NCBI GenBank assembly: GCA_032158295.1
Contig: CM063245.1
Location: 27,353,226 to 27,417,225 of the forward strand
Reading direction: 5' to 3'
Source of the DNA: Pycnopodia helianthoides
Taxonomy: Eukaryota; Echinodermata; Asteroidea; Forcipulatida; Asteriidae
Length of the DNA stretch: 64,000 nt
Shown in pieces: positions 35,401 to 47,400 of this stretch (within the stretch, counting starts at the first letter, position 1; every line of letters begins with the position of its first letter). The notes below the pieces were generated by a model, which made no database searches, was not told where the DNA came from, and was given only the letters and a program-made list of their open reading frames with translations. Position numbers and translations under genes: made by a program.

Positions 35401-38400
35401 ACCTAGAAGGTAGAGTCTGCGAGAGTTTAAATGAACCTCCAGATGATCGTTGATGGTTTTCACCCGTTTCATTTGAAAAGACACTTTGCTCCTCATCAGA
35501 CTGTCTTTGTGAAGAAGAGACATTGTAAGCAATATTTGTGTTTGCCTGCTGTGTTGGTGACTGTTGTGGACTGTACAGTACTACTTGTTACAACCGATGA
35601 AGAAGCTGATGAATGGAAAGTGGTTTCCACAGTGCTTTGTGAGCTTGCTGGAGGGCCTGTCAACATGCTTAAAGCAATTGATTTCTGCATTTCAGCTATG
35701 AGTGCAGCATTTGGTTTAAGTGACGGTGGGTTTTTGAGTGGTTGATGCAGGGCCTGAGGTGGAGGGTGCAGACACTGCTGGCTCCCTAGATCCCTGGGTC
35801 TCTTGGTTGGTCCATGATGGATGCTGTTGCATGTAAACAGGACTAGTTGGTACAGAAACACTTCGACTTGGTGTTCCATTTCCAGACACTATGCTTGGCT
35901 GTTGCTGCGGGGGTTGCTGCTGTACAGGAGTAACAACTGGTTGGCTGCTGATACCATAAGCATTGTAACTCACAGTTGCCTGGGGTTGTATTTCCTCATC
36001 AGTTTTGTTCACACCAAAGGTGCTATGACTCTGTTGGCTTGGTGCGTTTGGGACAACACTTTGTACCTGAGGTACTGTGGGTGCAACAGGGGGACCAAAG
36101 TTACCAGCAAGACCCCCTGGAGGATTGTCCCCATCCTGTGATGATGATCTCTTGAGCATTGGTGTTTTACGAGAAGCTGATCGTTTAATCGTTGCAAACC
36201 CCTCGGGGAGCTCAACTTTCTTACTCATATTCCCAGCAGCCATTTCTTCTCTAAACTGTTTGAGTGATTTCTTTCTGCCAATTGTAGCAGTTTTTAATTG
36301 TTCCTCATCCATGGTCCGGACTGAATTAGTCCTTTTTGGTGGAGCTGGGGGCTTAGCTCTTTTCATTTTTACAGACCCATCTCCAGAGCCACTTGATGCT
36401 ATACTTGAACCACCTTCAACTGAGTTTCTTTTTGGTGTGCTACTTGCAGAATCAACATTGTTCCCTTGAGCGGCTAAAACTCGCTCTAAACTTTCAGAAG
36501 ATTTTCTGTCCCTAGGCGCAGCAGGAATCTTAAAAGTTCCACCTGGCGTTGAAACTGGCGGATGTTTAAATGTTGAGAACGGTTGATAGTTGCTTGGTAA
36601 TGTTGCATTTTCTCCTTCTGGTGAAGCTTGACGATGTTCAGGTAGATTACCAGTAGCCACCTTTAAGTTAGTGACTGTAGGTACATAACTTGCTTCTCTA
36701 GATTCAGAGAGCTGTCTCAAGTGAACGATCTTCTTAGGGTAGCCTTGCTCATGAGATCCAAGGGACCCGCTTGATTTGTTACTCCCATTACTACCTAAGC
36801 TCTCTTGGCTGCTGCGAAGTCCAGATTTTTTCTTGATAAGTGTATTTTCTGGTGACTGTATTGGGGATGTCTGCTGCTCTGGAGTGTTCAACATCAGTGT
36901 GTTTGGGTGGTGAGGATGATGATGATGATGGTGGTGGTGGTAGACTCCATCACTGGATGAATGAGGTGAGGTACTGTCATCACTTCCTACACTACTTGCT
37001 TGTTGGGCTGATGCCATAACCCTAGAAGCCTGCTTCTGAAGGTCTCTTAACCTCTTGATGGCAAGGCTGAATTTCTTCTGATGACCTGGTGTGAATCAAC
37101 CAAATCAACAGTACAAGATAAATATGTGTATACAAAGATCAGCCTGGTAAATTTCAAACCATGTATGGGACCCCCCAAAAAAATAATAATACTTAGAGCG
37201 AGTGATTAGATCGTCATAACGAAATCTCCATCTTCAATAACGGCAAATCATAGATGTAGTTTTGATTACATAGCTACCAGCCAAAACACCAACTATGGCC
37301 AAAAATAATTTGTTTTCCCGTGCCATTTGCAGCCACAATGATATCATATATTGTTACCAGAGTTTAGACTTACCAAGTTGATTGATACCAATCTCTTGAA
37401 GATCTTCCCATGTTATCTCTGATACAGCCTCCATGGTGTTATAGTTATTACTGATAAATGTATTATGATATGTTAACAAGTCCAGTAACTTGAGCCATGT
37501 AACTACGTCATGCTGTTTGAAAAGGAAGAAGGGAAAGACATCAGATAAGTTATAAGGGTGATAAAGTCCAGTGGTTTTAGGAAGAGGACATTTAATCATC
37601 AAGTTTCAAGACTAATTTCTTAAATCAAAACTTGGGAAACTAAAATGGGATAGAATCTTTGTTCTTCATAGGTGCAGAATGGTTAAATTTGGTTAAACTT
37701 TATAATAACAAATACAAAAATATTGAAAAATTAAAGGTTTTTATGTCCTGTGAATAATGAAAACATTCCCATTTCAGAAAATGTTCTTAAAGAAGACCGA
37801 ATTTCAGACAACATCTCAGGCTGGTAAAAATCTGTGACAAAAAAAATGACCTCTTGCAAACATTGTCATCCCTGAAGTCAATTCATAAAAACAGGCAAAG
37901 TAAATAAGTGTAGAACTTACAGGTTTGTAATTAGGAATCCCATCTGGTTCACTCATCTGACCAATCATGGCAGATATTCGCTTCCTATGACCTGGCTTGG
38001 TCACACCGATTGCAGTCAAATCCTATCAATAAACATAGTTATAATTTACAACCAATCATTTCAATACTTTCACTTCTAATGCTTTCCAATGTAATTTTTG
38101 TGTATTTTAATTCTCATTTATAAGAAAATATTGTATTTGTTTAAGCAGTATCCAATAGCTTTTATCCCTTAGTTTAGTATTAAAGAAAGTAGATAACACA
38201 ATGAATGTCAACACATGATAGTATTAGACAATTCTTTTAACAAGTCTATCAACCACAACTCGTCCTATTTACTTTGGATGAGAAGTAGCAGCAGAGGGAT
38301 CACCTCAAGGTGAAACAACTTTTTATTTAAACTATCAAGTAATAAACTACAAGGGAAACTGACTGCCACCAAGGGTTGCATCGAAAACTTGGGTGTGATC

Positions 38401-41400
38401 ACTGGCTATATGGCAGAATACAGGTTGAATGGCTTCTGACTAGCACCCACCACCAAAGATGTTGACAAAATAGGGAGACCGCTAACATTAAGGCTAGATA
38501 GCTTCAGTTGGTACAGTAAGGGAGACCGCTAACATTAAGGCTAGATAGCTCAGTTGGTACAGTAGGGAGACCGCTAACATTAAGGCTAGATAGCTCAGTT
38601 GGTACAGTAGGGAGACCCTAACATTAAGGCTAGATAGCTCAGTTGGTACAGTAGGGAGACCGCAACATTAGGCTATATTAGCTCAGTTGGTAGAGTAGGG
38701 AGACCGCTAACATTAAGGCTAGATAGCTCAGTTGGTACAGTAGGGAGACCGCTAACATTAAGGCTAGATAGCTCAGTTGGTAGAGTAAGGGAGACCGCTA
38801 ACATTAAGGCTAGATAGCTCAGTTGGTACAGTAGGGAGACCGCTAACATTAAGGCTAGATAGCTCAGTTGGTACGAGTAGGGAGACCGCTAACATTAAGG
38901 CTAGATAGCTCAGTTGGTACAGTAGGGAGACCGCTACAAACATTAGTGGACATAGGAATATATAGTCTCAGTTGGTACAGTAGGGAGACCCTAACATTAA
39001 GGCTAGATAGCTCAGTTGGTACAGTAGGGAGACCGCTAACATTAAGGCTAGATAGCTCAGTTGGTACAGTAGGGAGACCGCTAACATTAAGGCTAGATAG
39101 CTCAGTTGGTACAGTAAGGGAGACCGCCAACATTAGGGCTATATATAGCTCAGTTGGTACAGTAGGGAGACCGCTAACATTAAGGCTAGATAGCTCAGTT
39201 GGTACAGTAGGGAGACCGCTAACATTAAGGCTAGATAGCTCAGTTGGTACAGTAGGGAGACCGCTAACATTAAGGCTAGATAGCTCAGTTGGTACAGTAA
39301 GGGAGACCGCCAACATTAGGGCTATATATAGCTCAGTTGGTACAGTAGGGAGACCGCTAACATTAAGGCTAGATAGCTCAGTTGGTACAGTAGGGAGACC
39401 GCTAACATTAGGGCTATAGATAGCTCAGTTGGTACAGTAGGGAGACCACTAACATTAGGGCTATAGATAGCTCAGTTGGTACAGTAGGGAGACCACTAAC
39501 ATTAAGGCTAGATAGCTCAGTTGGTACAGTAGGGAGACCACTAACATTAGGGTCGTATAATTAAACTAGCTCAGTTGGTACAGTAGGGAGACCACTAACA
39601 TTAAGGCTAGATAGCTCAGTTGGTACAGTAGGGAGACCGCTAACATTAAGGCTAGATAGCTCAGTTGGTAGAGCACCGGCACATTAATCCAGGGGTCACA
39701 GGTTTATATAGCCTGCCCGATATGGGGCAGAGGATTCCCCCCCCCCCCAATGTTCCCATACTATAACACACCATTTTCCTCTTGTATAGAACCCGCCCCC
39801 CCCCTTAAAATCCTCAAATAAATTCCTGAGATTCCAAGCACACAATGAAGACACAATAGGGGGGGGTACCCTCTGCCCCATATCGAGCACCAATTGTGGG
39901 TTTAAGTCCTGCTCTTTTTCTTTGTTCAACACAATATTATTTCTAAATTTACCCATGCAGTTTCCCTTGTGGTTTTGTACTTGACATTTTTAATGTAAAC
40001 TGTTTTGTAATTCAGCTGGCCGGCTGCAATGAGCAGTTATTTTAAGAAACCATACTACTACTACTACTACGGATGACATACCTCTGGGGTCATTCTGGCT
40101 ATAGTTGGCATATCATAGCCAGCCTTGGTAAAGTTGTTTGTGTATTCAGGCATACGCTGGCATCTCAACCATTCATAAATTCTATCTACATCCTGAAAAG
40201 AACATTTAACAAAAGAGAACAAATTATTTAATAAAATAAATGTATATTCCATAGATCAAATCACATCATCATCCTGACTGTCAGTAAATTAGGTTGAAAG
40301 ACTTGGTAGGAAGGAGATCACTTATATTTAAGTAAATGATTAAGTTTCATATTTATAGAATAGTTACAATAATTTTTTCTTGATATTGTGTTAATCCATT
40401 GCCTTACACACCAAACATTTCTATGATACCATCAGTAATAGGAAAGCAGCAAACTGGCTCACCTTGCCCTGGTAATGAGGTTGTATATCTGACTGTCTCA
40501 TCATGTCCATTCTAATATCTGAAGAACCATCACTATGAGGCCGCTGGTGACCTGAGAATTATAAATCATTTATAACATCAGGTTTAGAGATTCATGGGAA
40601 TGAATCTGTTTCTTAAGAAAAGGGTTCCACTAATTAGAAATCAGGAAGTGTTTGGGGTGGTGTTTGGCAGTAAGGTCTACTCTTAGATATACAGGGCATT
40701 GACAATTCAATTCAATTCATAAACATTTACTTCTATAAAGCATAACCAATAAATACAAGTAAATGTACGGTGTACAGTAATACAGGAAAAAAATACAAAA
40801 AACAAAGATAAATAGAAAAACAACAACAATCATTCTCAGGAGAGAGCGAAACAGAGACAAATCCCAAAAGCACAGCTTGATGTGGGAAACCTATAGACAA
40901 GATACGACAAACAAACAAACAAACAAACAAACAGATAAACAAGCGAAAAAATGACTAAAGAGGGAGAAGCAAAACAATACAAACATAATAATGATCAAGA
41001 ATTATGTTATTGAGATTGAAGACTTGCAAGCATACAACCGGAGGGTTGCATAAACTCCATTGAAAAGAAAACTACTCACAGAAAACAAGTTATAGATTAT
41101 GAACTTAATAGATCTCAATGATGGGGGTTGAGAGACCACTGCCTAAACACAAAGGCAATGGAGGTCATGACCTCCATGGCTCCTGTGTCATGCCAGTCAT
41201 ACCAGAAACATCTCTTAGTCTTTGATGTCTCTTAATTTATGAAATCCATCATTTATTAAAGGTTTCATATAATTCCATTAGCTTTTCGGTTTAAATAACT
41301 TGTCTTATAACAAAACAAAGAGCAACAAGCGCTGTGTTTCATTTCTAAGAAATCAAAATGCAAAGTGAAACAGTTTGAGACATGGCTTGTGGTTGTCAGC

Positions 41401-44400
41401 CACTTCACAAGTCATCCAGGCATCTAACACACACCTTTTCACCCAGACACTTTTCTAAATCCTTTTACAGCGTCAATGACTACTTGAGAATCTTCTAAAT
41501 GTTTGAGTGCCTGAGGGCAATATCCATTAGGTCTGTGGCATTACTGCTTTGATGCACTGAAAGAAGTTACTTCAACTCAAGGTAAAGACACCTAAGGCAT
41601 GATGCAAGTATAAGAATATTGCTTAAAGATAAAGACATAGTATTGGCATTCATAAGGAAAACTCTTAATTATTTGTAATGATGTGGCACAGCTATGGTGT
41701 TTAAATTAAAATACGAGAATTCTGTATATACCTGGTGTTTTGCCTTGTGCCACAAAGGAAATATAAAACCCAATACAGTAGCAGTAGCGGTTTTTTTTAC
41801 CAACATTAACTGCAATTTCATTTAACATTGTCAACAGTGATTACAACAGTTTCAATATTTGATTTTCAAATTGTTTCTATTGTTGTGTCATTCCTTTCAA
41901 GTTGACACACAGCATTGGCTGTGAAGCACTTTATAGTGGATTATAAACAATGACAGAAGCAATTTACTCCTGGAATGTGTCTTGTCTGAAGTCTTGTTGT
42001 TTCTCCACAGGAAAAAAGGCTTAAAGTTCAAGTTTGTGACACGTCATTTCAACTGCCACGTGTCCTTACTCTATCACTTTTGTTTATGTCATGCGTCTTC
42101 TTATATTTTCCAATTTGTCTTAAAACTGTTCTTGGTTTCTTTGATATTTAATGAAGGCCAGCTATTTCATTACTCTCATTTTTCCTGAGACAAGTAACTA
42201 GACCAGAATGTCAACGACACAACGTCTAAGAATCAGGGTGATAGCCTGTGGGATACTGAAGGCACCCTTACACCAAGTCTAAGAATCAGGGTGAAAGCCT
42301 GTATGGTACTGAAGGCACCCTTACACCATAGAGCAAGGAACCAAGTCTAAGAATCAGGATGAAAGCTTGTGTGATACTGAAGGCGCCCTTACACCAAGTC
42401 TAAGAATCAGGGTGAAAGCCTGTGTGATACTGAAGGCACCCTTTACAATGTCAATACATCTTGTGGGTGACTCCACCATTCCTTTAAGGATCATCCACCC
42501 TTTTCTCACCTGCTAATACTCTAAAGGGATCCTTATCTCCCAAGACATTTTCAAAGCTGTGAAATGGCTGTGAGTGTCCCAGCGGCTTGGAGTTAACATT
42601 CATGTGGATATTTGGAGCATTCCCAGGAGTGAGTATACCGCCTCCATAACTCTACAGGGAAAAATATACATTCAACTTTGAACTTCATTACTGTCAACAT
42701 AATTATAATGAAGAGACAATTGCAGATGTGGGAAAAGATAGTTTATAACATCATTTAATAACCTTTAAGACACTGTATTAGGCATTCGACAAGAACCTTC
42801 AAAATACCATAGGCCCTTAACAACAATTTCCTCAAAAGAGTACATTTCATTTAAAACAAACTGCAGTAATATCCTGAATAACCCGAAGCAGAAATACCTT
42901 TAAGAGTGTTTGACACTTAAACTAATGTTTCTTCTCTAGAGCTGCTTGTTTTTAAAGCCTATTTTCAATTATGAGAAATTCTGTTGACCATGTGGCTGAC
43001 TCCATATTGGTCAGGTTTCCTACATGCAGTAGTTATCATGACTACTGATTCTCTAAGACCCAATTGAGGCAAGATGATTTACCCTACCAGCCTCGATATG
43101 GCTGCTTTGATTTTGAACATGAGTAAAACAAGATGGCTGTGTTATGTTAAAGATCTACAAGTAGTTGAGAGAGGAAAAGAAAGACCGCAGTATTGTCAAT
43201 TCTCTGGTTGAGTCTGCAATAATTGCTAACCCTTTTTTCCATGCTTTCAGTGGATGAGCTTACATCTATGCCGCTCTCCTCTCCAGAGTTGTCTAAGTAC
43301 ACCTTGCCGCTCCCACCTCGCTTCGTCCAGATCCCATTCTCTAGCTGATGACCTGTGTCTGGCTGCAGTCTACGTGGTGACATTGGATGCTGAGGTGACA
43401 ATGGCTGATGATAGACTTGATCATCTGTACACAGATCAAAAGGGAATCAAAAGCTGCTTATTATACATGTACATGTATCAATAACTTTGAGCAATTTCTC
43501 ATTCATAAAGAAAGAATTCTAACAACTGATAGACATTGGTTCAATGCATAGAAATATACCACATGGTATAGCTAAGCACATAGTGTATGCTAAGCTGACT
43601 TGTCATTTGCCCTTTTGTGTCTTCTGTGCACACCCTCTATGTCAGCACGGGGCATAAACAACATTTGACAACCTGTTTGGCACAAATACTCAGATCAACC
43701 AATGGGAAAGCTAAAAACTTGCCATACAGCTAAAATGGCAGTGCAAAATATTTGCCTCAAGGTCAAGTTCTACCTCGATCATTCAGAGGTATGGACAATA
43801 AAAGAAAAAAGTTTAATCACAAAAAGGATTTTCAGTTTATAAGACAATTCCACCTAAATCAGTGTTACATATGTTAGATGTTTTTAGATGGCAGATGGCA
43901 CCAGAGTTACCAGTTAAATCCCTTGTTGCTATAATGGAAATGTTCGGAATTGGCAAATATTTTTAAAATCAGTTGGTATATCTGCCGCCTCCTAGAGGCT
44001 CAGAGTCTGCCACTGTATAAGGAATAGTTAACTACTAAATCTAAACTGCTTGAGGAGTCTTTAGAACGTACTGGTTGGTGATGGTATATGATGCGGGCTG
44101 CCAGACATGCCTCTAGATGGACTACCAACCATACTCCCATCATGGTAATGGTGAGCCACCATCTCTGAGCTATTTCTTGCTGGTGAGGAGGATTGTGGGT
44201 AGTAACCATGGTGACCAGGATGGTAGATGTCAGGAGGTGCTGCAGGAAACTACAAAAAGATAAAAAATAACATTCAAGATTGTAATCTGTGGTTTCTGTA
44301 AAAGCTTCTGGCTATCAAAACTTTCCATCACTTTGTCCTTTCAAGTCTTTTTAGAAGCATTTGTTAAAATCTTTTTCATCCCCCCCCCCTAAAAAAAAAC

Positions 44401-47400
44401 GTTTGTTTTTATTTAGTTGTGATTAGCCATTTGAGATGTTCTTTTTATATCTTTATTCCTGGAGGGGAAAGACATACATACTTGGGCAGAATCATAATGT
44501 ATTCAAATGCTTAAAGGCAATGACCCTACATTGGCACCATAACCTCCAATTCAGACTGGTGCAATTAAAGAGATACACAAAGGTGGTGAGTTAATAGTCA
44601 CTTCAATCAGCATCACAAGGAGGTTGTTCACACACAGTACTAAAGTTGGTTTTAAGGCAGTTTCAACTCATTCGGGTTTAAATTTGTGTGTCTAAATGCT
44701 CCTAAAACTTACCCAAACCCGAATGAGTTAAATCGGTCGACGAAGGTGGTTTAACGCTAAACCACTTTGGGTTTATCTTTTAGCACAGTGTGTGGACAGA
44801 ATAAAGTTAACAACATCCGGTTTAAGTTCTCACCAGTGACCCAGGAGGTGTTGCATAACATGCTATAAATTGTGAAAGCGCGCGTCTTATTTGCATGCTT
44901 GTTTAATGTGGCGGATGTTGTTGAGTTAGGTCACGGTGCTGTTTGACCTGTGTTTAAGTTGTTCATACTTCGCCAACTTTCAGACCAGAGAACTTCATAA
45001 ACATCCTCTCCAGATTTACCAATTGCCTCCAAAACACCATATTTCAATGACCCATCCCATTTGCTATTTAAAATAACAACTGTAATCAGGTTTCCTATGC
45101 TGTCTACAGAATGAAACATTCTCAGGGTAGTTACTGTTCTCTAAATCAAATTGCCAGTTTAGTTGGAGGGTACCTCCCTCCTGACTCATCTCTCTCCTTT
45201 TGAAGTTATTGCTTTTTATTGTCCATGGGTACGAGAGGTTGAGTATGGTACTGTTTGGGTGACAATGAGGAAACAGCATTTTGGGGTCATCTCAGACATT
45301 TCTGAAACAAAATCTGAATTGATTTTAGAGCAAGAGGCTACATTTTCACTTCCAGGACTTCCCCCTCCTTAGGATATCCTATGGGGTATTTAGATTACCA
45401 TGGGAAAGAGGAGGGGGGGAAGGGGTGGAGTAATTGGGACAAGCAACAGACCATTGTGACCTCAGGGTTTATGTAGTTTCAATTTTTCAAATCAAATTGT
45501 GAATTCATGGGGAAATTATGTCCCTGCTTTCCAATTGGTCTGCCTTTAGCTATCCTCTGTGTTTCTCCTGAGTCATCATCATCATGGAAGTAAAAGGACA
45601 ATAAGGGTGGCTTGATACAATAATGTTCATATTGTAATATTCTGATTGACCTGAAGAGGGAGATGGAAGGGTCCAAGGGAAACTTCAAACACTGTTTTAA
45701 TTTAATTGTGAAATCCTATAGACTGTTGTGGGAAGGAAGTGGGAGAGAAACTGCTTATTTCAGGGGTGGTTGGACAGGTGGAGGCAAGAACCTCAAAACT
45801 CTAAGGTAATCAATATACCGTTAACCCAAATATGACTGTATCTTGGTGTTTACTTACCGGCCTGTCCTCTGGTATCCCGTAGGGTACTGAGCCATTCATG
45901 GGTTGAGGAGGAGGGGGAGGTGGGGGTGAAAGGCTTGCATTACTGCCGGCTGGATGGTAGTAATTGGGTTTGAACGGCTGACTGTGCATCTGATCCAAAC
46001 TCTCTGTGGAGACAAATCAAATAATGATAGATAAACAAATCTAACTAAGAAAAGGAAAGTCCAGAACACAAACAAGTAACCCGTTTAACTTTCATTGTGT
46101 TCTATAAAAACCCACACTGGTATCATAAGTTTAATTGTAGTAAAACACTTTGAGTCTTAATAGAAATTAGCATTAATGTTGGTCTACTTAGTTGAGAATA
46201 AACACAGAATCTTCCAACTGAAGTAAGCCATTGCCATACAATGATGCAGGACTCACAACCAAGGATGAAATACAGAGACTTGTACACAATCATGACATGA
46301 TGTACACAATTATTTTATGCTAGTTTAACTTCAGAAGCCACAACCATAAAAGGGCATATTAAACAATTAAAAAACAACGGCAGCAACAACCGTCAACAAT
46401 TTTAGTTCCACTGGTTATCAAGTAAATACAATCCCAACAATAATCATCTACTGTTTTAGTTCCACTGGTTATCAAATATACTCTTATAGAAAAGCAGAGT
46501 ATACTGTTAAAAACATCAAGACTATTTTTAAATTCTGGTTCTTCTCAGAACTACCACTTTTTGTATTCATTTAATGATTAAATCTGGTTGTGAAACCAAG
46601 AATTCTCAGAAAAGCGAAATTAATCACTATACTAGCCATGAACCCCATGGGGAGTAAATAAAGAAGGAAGTTTCAGTTTAAGATGCGGGAGGAAAACCCC
46701 AGAGAATAATTCCAAGAAAAACCCATGCAATCATGTAGGGACTGAAAACCCAATCCACATAGTGCCCCCTGGCGGGATTCAAAACGGTGCTCTAGAGGTG
46801 AGATGCAATGGGTGTCATGGCGGAGTGGTCAAGTGCACAGTGTGGGTTCGAGTCCAGGTTTTGACACTTGTGTCATTAAGAAAGACACTTAACAACCATT
46901 GCTTCGTCTTTCAGATGGGATGTAAAGCCATTGGTCCCATGTGTTGTGTAATGCACGTAAAATGCGCCGCAGGACCTTGTTAACACTTACAAGGTGTTAC
47001 ATAAATGGGTCTCATATTTCATAAACTTTAAAACCTGTCTGGAAATAAATAATAATAAGCTCTTTGAGACACCCATAAAAAAGGGCTATATAAAAACTAG
47101 TTATTATTATTCTTGTTAATATTATTATTAATATTTCCATTGTTATTATTATTGATGAGAGATGTAATGTTACATAAAAATATAAGTGAACAAATAAACA
47201 AAACTTAGTCCTGACTGCCACAGATTACAGAAAGCATCTGCCAGCCACTTTTCAACAGAGGGCGCTGTCAACCTACAATAAACTAGCCATCCTATTGAGT
47301 TACAATCAATCATGTTTGCCAGTAAATGCAGTAAATGCATACTATCAATGGTACAATATTACACGTATTCCAACACACATGTACAGGTTTGTCCAACTGT

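Noticed and set aside
35571..35740. Reading the frame-B segment as a short intron
   Set aside because: No good donor or pyrimidine-rich acceptor gives the right phase, and the segment itself encodes plausible Caskin-like sequence ([15 protein letters not shown]). Kept as an alternative in the findings only.
33297..36469. Several 60-138-codon frames on either strand (for example 34228-34644, 36077-36469)
   Set aside because: Shadows of the giant Caskin exon in other frames; they follow its proline-codon composition.
38864..39419. Long open frames on both strands (150 and 183 codons) with repeated [15 protein letters not shown] / [15 protein letters not shown]
   Set aside because: By-products of the 45-bp satellite, whose period is a multiple of three. 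Both strands are open, no start context or splice sites, and the sequence is tRNA A-box derived.
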